DNA from: CAZZEX01 sp964653285
Lineage (GTDB): Bacteria; Chloroflexota; Anaerolineae; B4-G1
Direction: 5' to 3'
Assembly: GCA_964653285.1 (NCBI GenBank)
Contig: CAZZEX010000081.1
Span: forward strand, 1 to 22,888
Length of the DNA: 22,888 nt
Shown: in pieces, positions 1-7,758 of the stretch
Numbering within the stretch: position 1 is the first letter of the stretch
Layout of the letters: every line of letters starts with the position of its first letter
Program-made: the position numbers and the translations under genes
Notes under the pieces: model-generated
Databases searched by the model: none
The model's input: the letters and a program-made list of their open reading frames with translations, nothing else
Told to the model about the DNA's origin: nothing

Positions 1-45
1 CCCCACCCCCCCCCCCCCCCCCTGGGGGGGGGGCGGGGGGGGGGG
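1..45. repeat. Poly-C/poly-G low-complexity tract at window edge
   Basis: An almost pure C-run (positions 1-22, one A at 5) is followed at once by an almost pure G-run (24-45, one C at 34). Together they form a giant C/G inverted repeat. The reading frame of the downstream gene stays open through it, but the encoded Pro and Gly runs do not look like protein sequence. It is most likely a collapsed or mis-called contig end. It could also be a degraded relative of the C/G palindromes found inside genes in this window. Confidence 0.7.
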
Positions 46-2829
46 CGAACCGCCACCCACAAGGTGGGCTACGTCATGCTGACGGTCGAACCGGTGGAAC
101 AGGAACTACACATCACGCTGACACCCAGCCTGGCTCGGTCGGAGACCGGCCAGAACTGGCAGGCGGAGCCGGGCGACACTGCCTCCTTCGACGTGGAAGC
201 CCGCGACGCGGGGGGCGAGCCGGTGCAGGCAGCCTTCTCGCTCGACCTGGTGGACAAGGCGGTGCTGAGCCTGCAGCCTCGCGCGCCGGGTGCCATCCTG
301 GAAGCGTTCTACGGGCAGCGGGGCTTGGGTGTCTCGACCGCCAGTAGCCTGGTCATCTCTGTCAACCGGCTGCTGCTGGAGCAGATGGAGGAGATGGAAG
401 AACACTTCGCAGCACGGGACCTGGGAATGGGCGGTGGAGAGGTTGAGGTGCCTGCCGCGGCGCCGATGCCCACGACAGTGGCCGAGATGGCTGTTGAAGA
501 AGAGGGGATGCGCAAAGCGGCGGCGGAACTCCCGCCCGGTGTCCAACTGCGGGAGCAGTTCGCCGACACCGCCTTCTGGGACAGTACTGTCGTCACTGAC
601 CGCGCAGGCCGGGCCACGGTTGAGGTCGAACTGCCGGACAACCTCACCACCTGGGTCTTCCGGGGTGTGGGCGTGACTGCTGACACGCAGGTGGGCGAGG
701 CGACGGTGGACCTGCTGGTCACCAAGCCGCTTTTAGTGCGGCCTGTGACACCGCGCTTCTTCGTCGCCGGCGACCGGGCACAACTGGCGGCGCTGGTCAG
801 CAACAACACAGAAGGGGCGCAGATGGTCGAGGCCACGCTGCACGCCGAGGGGCTGGCGCTGGAAGACCCATCCGCGCAGACGGTCTCCATTGCTGGCGGC
901 GCGGAGGCGAAGGTCACCTGGTGGGTCACGGTGGAGGACGTGGAGGCGGTGGACGTGGTGATGAGCGCCGTTGCAGGTGAGTATTCCGACGCTGCCCGCC
1001 CGCGCCTGACCACCGGCCCGGAGGGCACGCTGCTGGTCCACCGCTACACCGCGCCGGAGATCGTCGGCACCGGCGGGCAACTGGTGGGCGAGGACAGCCG
1101 CACCGAGGTGGTGGCCTTGCCCCCCCTCAGTCCCCCCCATTGGGGGGGAGGAAAGGGGGAGAGGCGGGGTGAACTTTCCATCCGGCTCGACCCGTCGCTG
1201 GCAGCCGGTATGCGCGACGGTTTGGCCTACCTGGAGCACTTCCCCTACGAGTGCACCGAGCAGACCGTCAGCCGCTTCTTGCCTAACGTGCTCACCTACC
1301 GCGCCCTGCGCGACCTGGGGCTTTCCGACCCCGAACTGGAAGCCAGGCTGCCCGGCCTGGTCGGAGAGGGGCTGAGCAAGCTCTACTTGCAGCAACACGC
1401 CGACGGTGGCTGGGGCTGGTGGTACGAGGGCGAGAGCAATCCCTATCTGAGCGCCTACGTCGTCTTCGCGTTGGCCAAGGCACAGGAAGCCGGCTTTGAG
1501 ATGCGAGAGGACGTGATCGAGCGTGGGCTGGGCTACCTGGAGAGTGCGCTGGTGAGAGCCCGCGAACTCCGATCCTACCGCGAGGCCAACCGGCAGGCGT
1601 TCATCCTCTACGTGATGGCCGAGGCCGGCCCAACCGCCCACGCCAGCGAGTACACCGGCGACCTGTACCGCCGCCGCGACAAACTCAGCCACTACGGACG
1701 GGCCTTCCTGGCGCTGACGCTGCATCTGATTGACGAGAACGACTCTCGTATCTCTACTCTCCTCTCTGATCTACAGAACGCAGCTATCCTCAGCGCCACC
1801 GGTGCCCACTGGGAGGAGGCGGACTACGACTGGTGGGCGATGAACACCGACACCCGCTCGACCGCCGTCATCCTGGACGCGCTGGTGCGGCTGTCTTCCT
1901 CCCCCTCGCAGGGGGAGGGCCGGGGAGGGGGGCTCATCCCCAACGTGGTGCGCTGGCTGATGGTCGCCCGCCAGGATGGCATCTGGGAGACGACGCAGGA
2001 GACCGCCTGGGCGCTCATCGCCCTCACTGACTGGATGGCCGTCACCGGCGAACTGGCCGGGGAGTACGACTATGACGTGCGGCTCAACGACGAAGCACTG
2101 GCGCAGGGCTCCGTGACCCCGGACACAATTGACGAGCCGGTAGAACTGCGGGTGGATGTGGCCGAGTTGCTCGCCGACGTGGGCAACCGGCTGACGGTGG
2201 CGCGTGGGCCGGGCGAGGGCCGCCTCTACTACACCGCCCACCTCAAGGTCTACCTGCCGGTGGAGGAGATCGAGCCGCTGAACCGGGGGATCATCGTGTC
2301 GCGCCAGTACTGCCGTATAATGAACAATGAATCAATGGACAATGAATCAATGAACAATGAATCAATGAACAATGAACGGCAGGAACGCTGTGAGGAGGTA
2401 AATGAGGCGCGGGTCGGGGACGTGGTGCAGGTGCGGCTGACGATGATCGCGCCGCACGACCTGTACTACGTCGTCGTCGAGGATCCGCTGCCGGCCGGGG
2501 CCGAGGCGATTGACACCAGCCTGGAGACGACGAGCCTGGCGGAGCAGGAGCCGGGACTGTACCGCGAGACAGAGGAGCAGTCGTGGCGTTGGTTCTACTG
2601 GTGGTGGTGGCGCTGGTACAGCCGTAGCGAGATACGGGACGACAGGGTAGCGCTCTTCGCCGACTACCTGCCGGCGGGCACCTACGAGTACGTCTACACC
2701 TTCCGCGCCACGCTGCCGGGCGAGTACCAGGTCATCCCCACCACCGCCCAGGAGTTCTACTTCCCAGAGGTGTTCGGGCGGGCGGATGGGAGGCTGTTCA
2801 CGATTGCGGTAGTATCAACGAACCGCTGA
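1..2829 (+). CDS. Alpha-2-macroglobulin family protein, C-terminal part (5' partial)
   Basis: Envelope protease-trapping protein of the bacterial alpha-2-macroglobulin family. The frame is open to the window edge, so the N-terminal MG domains are missing; the first start-like codon, GTG at 64, is internal. Counting residues from 64: an MG/bait-like region (about 10-170); an A2M/MG7 domain (about 175-260, with LPDNLTTWVFRGVG); a thioester domain from about 370 with the intact motif C397-T-E-Q400 in FPYECTEQ and the helical-barrel signature DGGWGWW; and a C-terminal macroglobulin domain ending near FYFPEVFGRADG. A tryptophan-rich stretch (WFYWWWWRWYS) precedes RDDRVALFA, as in other bacterial members. 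The intact CxEQ suggests a working covalent trap. Two G/C palindromes and a 15-bp tandem repeat are embedded in frame. No anchor can be judged because the N-terminus is absent. Family assignment is firm; the exact substrate is unknown. Confidence 0.93.
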   Translation, partial: PHPPPPPLGGGRGGGRTATHKVGYVMLTVEPVEQELHITLTPSLARSETGQNWQAEPGDTASFDVEARDAGGEPVQAAFSLDLVDKAVLSLQPRAPGAILEAFYGQRGLGVSTASSLVISVNRLLLEQMEEMEEHFAARDLGMGGGEVEVPAAAPMPTTVAEMAVEEEGMRKAAAELPPGVQLREQFADTAFWDSTVVTDRAGRATVEVELPDNLTTWVFRGVGVTADTQVGEATVDLLVTKPLLVRPVTPRFFVAGDRAQLAALVSNNTEGAQMVEATLHAEGLALEDPSAQTVSIAGGAEAKVTWWVTVEDVEAVDVVMSAVAGEYSDAARPRLTTGPEGTLLVHRYTAPEIVGTGGQLVGEDSRTEVVALPPLSPPHWGGGKGERRGELSIRLDPSLAAGMRDGLAYLEHFPYECTEQTVSRFLPNVLTYRALRDLGLSDPELEARLPGLVGEGLSKLYLQQHADGGWGWWYEGESNPYLSAYVVFALAKAQEAGFEMREDVIERGLGYLESALVRARELRSYREANRQAFILYVMAEAGPTAHASEYTGDLYRRRDKLSHYGRAFLALTLHLIDENDSRISTLLSDLQNAAILSATGAHWEEADYDWWAMNTDTRSTAVILDALVRLSSSPSQGEGRGGGLIPNVVRWLMVARQDGIWETTQETAWALIALTDWMAVTGELAGEYDYDVRLNDEALAQGSVTPDTIDEPVELRVDVAELLADVGNRLTVARGPGEGRLYYTAHLKVYLPVEEIEPLNRGIIVSRQYCRIMNNESMDNESMNNESMNNERQERCEEVNEARVGDVVQVRLTMIAPHDLYYVVVEDPLPAGAEAIDTSLETTSLAEQEPGLYRETEEQSWRWFYWWWWRWYSRSEIRDDRVALFADYLPAGTYEYVYTFRATLPGEYQVIPTTAQEFYFPEVFGRADGRLFTIAVVSTNR
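1121..1165. repeat. In-frame G/C palindromic repeat (type 1) in the A2M gene
   Basis: A C-rich left half carries CCCCCCTCAGTCC, then a perfect inverted repeat TCCCCCCCA (1131-1139), one T, and TGGGGGGGA (1141-1149), followed by a G-rich right half. It adds residues of the type PPLSPPHWGGGKGE between the MG and thioester domains. The left half matches the element at 17495 (CCCCCCTCAATCC), so the two look like copies of one dispersed element. Confidence 0.65.
1898..1931. repeat. In-frame G/C palindromic repeat (type 2) in the A2M gene
   Basis: Perfect 9-bp arms CCTCCCCCT (1898-1906) and AGGGGGAGG (1910-1918) flank a 3-nt loop and are followed by a G-rich tail. It encodes SSSPSQGEGRGGG inside the helical thioester domain. 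The G-rich half resembles the reverse complement of the element inside the SppA gene (6091-6158), sharing the core GCAGGGGGA followed by G-rich sequence. It keeps the frame and so appears to be tolerated as a surface loop. Confidence 0.6.
2319..2378 (+). repeat. 15-bp tandem repeat, four units, inside the A2M gene
   Basis: Four 15-bp units of AATGAACAATGAATC (the second with one change, the last with its end altered) encode a five-residue repeat NNESM / DNESM / NNESM / NNER. The tract is A/T-rich in a strongly GC-rich gene and lies in a linker between two macroglobulin domains. Because 15 is a multiple of three, copy-number change would not break the frame. Confidence 0.9.
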
Positions 2830-2844
2830 GAAAAGAACGGCTGA

Positions 2845-3040
2845 AGGAGATTTTGAACCGCGTGACCGATTTCTTGCATCACGACGATCTGCTGCATTGC
2901 CTCCTGGCTGATGACGGCGTGCAGGGGCACGGTCGTCCACCGGCGGTCACCGGTACGATGAACACTGCGCCCGGATGCTCCTGGAGAGTGTAGGTGATCC
3001 CGTTGCCAGTATGGATGCGCACGCGATCTTTCAGTACCTC
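2845..3040 (-). pseudogene. Possible remnant of a NUDIX-type N-terminus (frameshifted)
   Basis: On the minus strand, 3037 to 2948 reads KDRVRIHTGNGITYTLQEHP followed by GAVFIVPV. This resembles the N-terminal strand region of ADP-ribose pyrophosphatase-type NUDIX proteins (the pattern VxHPGAVxIVP). No NUDIX box follows. After a shift of frame near 2955 the strand continues as a helical-looking stretch (PLHAVISQEAMQQIVVMQEI) with no family I recognise. The scrap overlaps the last codons of the nitrilase-like gene and fills the gap to the A2M stop. It may be a deletion remnant or a chance reading; I lean only weakly towards a remnant. Confidence 0.25.
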
Positions 3041-3843
3041 CTGGCGACGGCCCGATACGCCGCTGGTTGGCGGCACTGCAGAATCTGCGTCTCTTCCCGG
3101 TGCTGCCGCACCTCGTCCAGGTCAATGCGCGCCACGGCGTAGCCCTCGCTGGGTTCGTCCACGCTGGTGTAGACTTTTCCTCGAGGGCCGACGATGCTGC
3201 TCTGGCCAAAGAAGGTATATGAGGGCTCCTCTCCTACTCGATTGGCGGCAGCCACGAAGACTGCGTTCTCGTAGGCCCGTGCCAGCAGGTAGACTCGCCA
3301 TTCGTCGGCATAAGGCTGCTCCCAACTGGCGCATACCACCATCAACTCTGCCCCTTCCAGCACCAGGCTGCGCGCCACCTCTGGGAAGGCCAGGTCCCAC
3401 CCGATCATCATCCCGACGGTGCCAAATGTGGTCTCGAAGGTATTGAGCCGATAGCCGGGACGGAAGGCAATCCGTTCCTCTCCCCGCAGGTGCACCTTGT
3501 GGTACTGGCCGATGAGGTCGCCATCGGGACCGACCAGGACGGCGGTGTTGTAAAGAATGCTCTCGACTTTCTCCTTGCTGACCATCCCAAAGGCGACATG
3601 TACGCCAGACTCACTCGCCCGCTGAGCGATGAGGTTGACCGTAGGGCCCGGGACGCGCTGGGCCAATTGAGGGAAGCGGGGCCCGACCTCGTACCCCGTC
3701 GTGATAAGTTCCGGGAAGACGATCAGGTCTACCGGCTGTTCGGTCGCGATGCGGGCGATGAACTCACTCATCTTAACCAGGTTATCTTCCATTTGGCCCA
3801 GTTCGGGCTTCATTTGTACTGTGGCAACGGAGATTTCGCGCAT
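3031..3843 (-). CDS. Nitrilase-superfamily (carbon-nitrogen hydrolase) protein lacking the catalytic Cys
   Basis: 270-aa single-domain protein of the usual length for the carbon-nitrogen hydrolase superfamily, which normally hydrolyses amides or nitriles with a Glu-Lys-Cys triad. The general base is present as E45 in FPELITTG, and the Lys is K116 in HKVHL. The nucleophile position, normally in G-x-x-x-C-[YW]-D-x-x-F-P-E, reads GMMIGWDLAFPE, with Gly at 148. The codon is GGG, two changes from either Cys codon. As written the protein should not work by the standard mechanism. It may be a pseudoenzyme or an inactivated gene, but the frame is otherwise intact. A GGAGG lies 10 nt before the ATG. 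It stands between two decayed stretches and is transcribed away from the regulator relic. Confidence 0.85.
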   Translation of the reverse strand: MREISVATVQMKPELGQMEDNLVKMSEFIARIATEQPVDLIVFPELITTGYEVGPRFPQLAQRVPGPTVNLIAQRASESGVHVAFGMVSKEKVESILYNTAVLVGPDGDLIGQYHKVHLRGEERIAFRPGYRLNTFETTFGTVGMMIGWDLAFPEVARSLVLEGAELMVVCASWEQPYADEWRVYLLARAYENAVFVAAANRVGEEPSYTFFGQSSIVGPRGKVYTSVDEPSEGYAVARIDLDEVRQHREETQILQCRQPAAYRAVARRY

Positions 3844-3925
3844 AGTGGATAATCCTCCATACGAGTTTCGGCATCCACCCTGGCCCGGGAGACACGAGCA
3901 GACAACGGGATGAAAGCTTGCAGTG

Positions 3926-3953
3926 ATTATACTACTCTGGTCACCGCGCGCAA
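3926..3953 (-). promoter_or_regulatory. Candidate promoter for the nitrilase-like gene
   Basis: On the minus strand a perfect -10 TATAAT (3931-3926) has TTGCGC (3953-3948) 16 bp upstream as a weak -35. It lies about 85 bp before the ATG at 3843. The -10 is convincing; the -35 matches only half of the consensus. Confidence 0.4.
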
Positions 3954-3954
3954 G

Positions 3955-4706
3955 TTAGGTGTCCTGCGTCCTCGACGACTACCACGCCGTCATCGCTTCC
4001 CCCATTCACGCTGCTCTCGACCTCCTGCTGATCCATCCGCTGCCGCACGTCCACCTGGTCATCGTCGCACGGGTGGACCCGCCGCTGTCGCTCAGTGTGC
4101 AGTCCTTCCTCACGCGCAGTGCGATCTTACGCGACATGTCGGCCGGCTTGTGCGACTACGTCCTGGAGACGGAGAACAGCGTTGAAGCAATTCCCTCTCT
4201 CCCTCCATCGCCGGGCATCACCCCTGGCTGCTCCTCACCCGCTCTCAACTGGCTACACTCCGTGGCGACCACGCTCAGGCCGAGCGGCTCTGCCGTCAGG
4301 CCGAATCCATTCTCCAGACACAGGGGGACCGCGCCGGGCTCTACACCGTCTACCATGACCTGGCCGGGAGCGCCCGGAGCCAGGGCGATTTCGACCGGGC
4401 CGAGGGGTTCTTTCCCTCAAAGGCAAAATGCTCTCCAGCCCGGGTGATTTCACCGGGGCGCTGGATGCGTGGCACACGGCCCTGAGCCTGATGGAGGCTT
4501 ACGGCAACCGCCACCAACAAACCGGCATCCTCAGCAACGTGGCCTACTACCACTGCCTGCTGGGTCAGTTCGACCACGCGGAACCACTGGTGCGCCGGGC
4601 GCTGGAGTTGGCTCAGGCATTTGATCGTCAGAGTGAGTACGCCTACACCCTCAACGTGCAGGGGACGATTCACCAGGCTCGAGGCGAGTGGGAGGCCGCC
4701 TTGTCA
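3955..4706 (+). pseudogene. Decayed MalT/LuxR-family ATP-dependent regulator
   Basis: Pieces of one large regulator appear in three frames. Frame 1 (3959 to about 4185) carries the Walker B segment VLDDYHAVIASPIHAALDLL, then HLVIVARVDPPLSLS, and continues directly with SFLTRSAILRDMSAGLCDYV, which normally lies much further downstream. Frame 2 (about 4210-4440) carries HHPWLLLTRSQLATLRGDHA and TPR-like helices (RSQGDFDRAEGFF). Frame 3 (about 4428-4704) continues the TPR region (SSPGDFTGALDAWHTALSLM, LLGQFDHAEPLVRRALELAQ). The Walker A region, part of the TPR domain and the C-terminal LuxR helix-turn-helix are all missing. At least two frameshifts plus deletions make it non-functional. Living relatives are about 900 residues long and activate transcription in response to a small inducer. 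Confidence 0.85.
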
Positions 4707-4759
4707 CTCGTTTGTCACATCCATCTGCTATACTTGGGTCAAGTTTGGCTCTGCCAGGC

Positions 4760-5977
4760 TTATCCGTCGCCCGCGCCGGTTGCATCCTGGTTCTCGACAC
4801 TTTGTTCCGCCTTCTCTTGCAGCCGGTCCAGGGCTATTTCGGCTGCTCGTTTGAGCAGGCCCTGCTTGGGCGGCGCTGCTTCCTCCTCCGGCTCGGCGAA
4901 GGGATCGCGGTCGTAGAGGCGACAGAAGACGTAGTGGCTCAGGACACGCAACGTCGCGAGAACTGGCGCGGCGAGCAGCATTCCCAGGATGCCGGCCATA
5001 CTGCCACCGATGATGATGCCGATCAACACTACCAGCGGATGCAGGTTGAGGCTGCTACCCATGACGCGGGGCAGGATCAGGTTTCCTTCGACCTGTTGGA
5101 TCACGATGTATAGTCCGATGACCAGCACTGCGAACCAGAAGTTGCTCAGTGGCAGAAAGATGGAGCCCTCGAACAGGGCCACCAGTGCTGCCGGTATCAG
5201 CGCGAGGATGGGGCCGAGGTTAGGTATGAACTCCATCACCCCTGCGATCAGCCCCATCACTACTGCATAGGGCAGCCCGACGGCTGTGCAGATCACGGTC
5301 GTGATGATCATCATCACCAGGCCCATCACCAACTGGCCGCGCAGGAATGCGTTCCACACATCCGCAGTCTGTTGGCGCACGCGCACGAAGTCTTCGCGAT
5401 AGCCAGGAGGAGCCAGGTTATCCAATTGCTCAACGAAGCGGTCGGCGTCCTTGACCAGGTAAAAGGTGGCTATCAGAATGATAATCAACCAGAAGGCTCC
5501 CGATGCGAGGTCGAACACGACGTCGAGGGTCCCTTCCGCGACCGAGGCCACGAAAGAAGTCAGCATTGCACTCAGTTCCTGGTACACGTCGCTCAGGTCC
5601 AGGGAATAGTCCCCGATCTCCACGGGCCGCTCAAAGGAGGCGCCGAGGTCGGTGATGATGCGGATAACGTCAAACTGTGTTTCACGCACAGCCCGCACAA
5701 CATTCGAGACGGCGCTTACCGGTGCGGCCACCACCACCCCCAGCATCCCCGCAATCAGGACCAGGAAGACGAGGGCCGTGGTCAGCCCGCGTGAAAGGTG
5801 AAGACGGTCGGTAACGAAGCCAACGATGGGACTCAGGATGAAGGCCAGCAGGAACGCGATCATCAGTGGCGGGAGGACGTCACGAAAACGGTGGATCGTC
5901 AGCGCCAGCAGCATCAGGATAATCAGTGCAACAGCGCGCTTGGTGAAAGCGCTCCAACGATGGACCGGTTCACTCAT
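4760..5977 (-). CDS. AI-2E/PerM-family membrane transporter
   Basis: 405-aa polytopic inner-membrane protein of the AI-2E (YdiK/PerM/TqsA) family. Members export small molecules, in some cases autoinducer-2 or Na+/Li+ with H+; the substrate here is unknown. Visible features are an N-terminal hydrophobic pair (ALIILMLLALTIHRFRDVLP and PLMIAFLLAFILSPIVGFVT), a large soluble segment, then the family region GLPYAVVMGLIAGVMEFIPN followed by LGPILALIPAALVALFEG, and further helices up to a charged cytoplasmic tail rich in Glu and Lys. I chose ATG 5977 over the upstream in-frame ATG at 6076 because AGGAGAG lies just before it and the upstream extension overlaps sppA. It is the last gene of the selA-led cluster, 25 bp after sppA. 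No clear terminator is visible after its stop; the sequence runs straight into the regulator relic. Confidence 0.9.
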   Translation of the reverse strand: MSEPVHRWSAFTKRAVALIILMLLALTIHRFRDVLPPLMIAFLLAFILSPIVGFVTDRLHLSRGLTTALVFLVLIAGMLGVVVAAPVSAVSNVVRAVRETQFDVIRIITDLGASFERPVEIGDYSLDLSDVYQELSAMLTSFVASVAEGTLDVVFDLASGAFWLIIILIATFYLVKDADRFVEQLDNLAPPGYREDFVRVRQQTADVWNAFLRGQLVMGLVMMIITTVICTAVGLPYAVVMGLIAGVMEFIPNLGPILALIPAALVALFEGSIFLPLSNFWFAVLVIGLYIVIQQVEGNLILPRVMGSSLNLHPLVVLIGIIIGGSMAGILGMLLAAPVLATLRVLSHYVFCRLYDRDPFAEPEEEAAPPKQGLLKRAAEIALDRLQEKAEQSVENQDATGAGDG

Positions 5978-6002
5978 TGGATGAATCTCTCCTGTCTCTA
6001 CT

Positions 6003-7745
6003 CTACCCTCGCACCCGTACCATCCACGGGGCCAGCGCCCACACCCGCTCGCAAGCCAGGCCCTGCAGAGCGTCAAGCATCGCCTTCAGACCCCCATCCC
6101 TGCCCCTTCCCCCTGCAAGTGGGAAGGGGGGCGGGAGCAGCGTGTGCCGGGGGGGGGCTACTTGCACAATCGTGTACTCCAGTTCTGGCTTGAGACCGGC
6201 TAACTCCTTGGCTACTGCCAGTGCCGTCTCAAAGTCGCCCAATTCGTCCACCAGCCCAATCTCATGCGCCTGAGCGCCGGTCCATACTCTGCCGCGTGCG
6301 ATCTCTTCCACCTGTTCCTCTGTCAGCCCGCGGCCTTCGACCACGCGCGCCTTGAAACGGGCATAGGCCTCGCCCAGATCACGGCGCACCCGGGCCCGTT
6401 CCTCCTCGTTGAAAGGAGCCATCTCGGAGTAGATGCCAGCCATCGCGCCTCGCTGTACCGATTCGCGGCCGATTCCCAGTTTTCCGTACAGGCCCGCTGC
6501 GACGAACTTGCCGCCCCAGATGCCGATGGATCCAGTCAGCGTGGTCGGGCGGGCGACGATGTGGTGGGCCAGCGCCGAGACGTAGTAGCCGCCCGAGGTG
6601 GCCTGCTCCCCCATCAGCACGACTACCGGTTTGCGCTCCCGCAGCCGGCGCACCTCGCGGCAGATCATGTCGGAGGCGATTGCCGAGCCACCGGGCGTTT
6701 CGACGTGGAAGATGACCGCCGCGATGCGCTTATCGGCCTCGGCGCGGCGCAGCGCCTGCACGATCGTCTCCGCCCCCGCCTGCGCCTCGCCGAAGGGGAG
6801 CGGCACTGGCACGGGCATCGGGATGCGGTGGCTGCGGCCCGGCACGATGAGCCCTTCCAGCGACACCACGCCGAGACAAGTGCGCGTGGTCCACTTGACC
6901 GGCTTGCGGAGCCAGCGGGCGGCCTCCCGCCAAGTGCACAACGTGGCCGGGCTTTCGCCGTTCCCCTTCTCTCCACCCGCAGCGACGGGGAAATGCGCGG
7001 CCAACTCGTCCTCGTAGAGCACCGCGTCGGCCAGTCCTGTCTCGACCGCCTCGGCGGCCGTGAGCGGCATCGCGTCAATCAGTGCACGCACCCGCGCCGC
7101 GTCGAGCCCGCGTCCATCGGCGACGGTGGCGACGATTTCGTCGAAGTAGGAGTCGAGGATGGTGTTCAGCATCTCCCGGTGCGGCTCGCTCATCGTCGAG
7201 CGGCGGAAGGTATCGGGCGAGACCTTGTACTCGGCGATGGCCTCCATGTCCGCCTCTACCCCCACCAGCGCCAGGGTATCCTTGAGGAACACTGGTTCGG
7301 CCCGCAGTCCCAGCGCGAAGAGGCGGCCGGATTGGGGAAGGATGACCTCGTCGCAGGCCGAGGCCAGATAGTAGTCCCAGGTGCTGGCGGTGGGCAGCCA
7401 GGCTATAAGGCGCTTTCCCCTGGCGCGCAGGCCGAGCAGCATGTGGCGCAGGCTGTAGCGCGCAGACGGTCCAGCCTGGAGCGTGTCGAAGCGCAGCACC
7501 ACCCCCTGCACGCGCCGGTCTGCGCCAATCATCTCCACCATCGCCCGCATGTTCTCCAGGCTGACCTCCTGGGGAAAGAGCGGCAGGCGACTGAAGGGGA
7601 AAGGCAACGGGTCACGCCGGACCGTCCGTTCCGGGTAGGAACCGCGGATGGGCAGCACGACGCAGTCGAGCCCCTGGCGGCGCAGGGAACGTAGGAGATT
7701 GCGAAGCGCCAATGCAGCATTGCGCGGAAGATCACGTGGCCTCAT
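6003..7745 (-). CDS. sppA: SppA-like signal peptide peptidase (S49, tandem-domain 67K type)
   Basis: 580-aa two-domain serine protease of the S49 family, which degrades cleaved signal peptides and other small hydrophobic peptides. The first domain carries the likely catalytic Lys (K174 in AEYKVSPDTF) and the second the likely Ser (S384 in ATSGGYYVSA), preceded by HVETPGGSAIASD. The order matches E. coli SppA. Unlike E. coli SppA, no N-terminal membrane segment is evident: the protein starts with a basic stretch (MRPRDLPRNAALALRNLLRS), so it may be cytosolic or peripheral. Near the C-terminus a G/C palindrome adds LLPPPFPLAGGRGRDGG. I chose ATG 7745 because it follows the tsaD stop by 13 bp with GGGAG before it; an in-frame start at 7811 would overlap tsaD. 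Confidence 0.92.
   Translation of the reverse strand: MRPRDLPRNAALALRNLLRSLRRQGLDCVVLPIRGSYPERTVRRDPLPFPFSRLPLFPQEVSLENMRAMVEMIGADRRVQGVVLRFDTLQAGPSARYSLRHMLLGLRARGKRLIAWLPTASTWDYYLASACDEVILPQSGRLFALGLRAEPVFLKDTLALVGVEADMEAIAEYKVSPDTFRRSTMSEPHREMLNTILDSYFDEIVATVADGRGLDAARVRALIDAMPLTAAEAVETGLADAVLYEDELAAHFPVAAGGEKGNGESPATLCTWREAARWLRKPVKWTTRTCLGVVSLEGLIVPGRSHRIPMPVPVPLPFGEAQAGAETIVQALRRAEADKRIAAVIFHVETPGGSAIASDMICREVRRLRERKPVVVLMGEQATSGGYYVSALAHHIVARPTTLTGSIGIWGGKFVAAGLYGKLGIGRESVQRGAMAGIYSEMAPFNEEERARVRRDLGEAYARFKARVVEGRGLTEEQVEEIARGRVWTGAQAHEIGLVDELGDFETALAVAKELAGLKPELEYTIVQVAPPRHTLLPPPFPLAGGRGRDGGLKAMLDALQGLACERVWALAPWMVRVRG
6091..6158. repeat. In-frame G/C palindromic repeat (type 2) in sppA
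   Basis: Arms CCCCTTCCC (6103-6111) and GGGAAGGGG (6121-6129) flank a 9-nt loop; a further G-run lies at 6149-6157. It encodes a Pro- then Gly-rich insert close to the SppA C-terminus. Read on the minus strand it contains GCAGGGGGAAGGGG, resembling GCAGGGGGAGGGCC of the element at 1898-1931. Confidence 0.6.
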
Positions 7746-7758
7746 TGTGTTGCTCCCA

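Noticed and set aside
6264..7694. Long + strand open frame (476 codons) opposite sppA
   Set aside because: Antisense to a gene with intact catalytic residues; no ribosome-binding site and no recognisable protein features.
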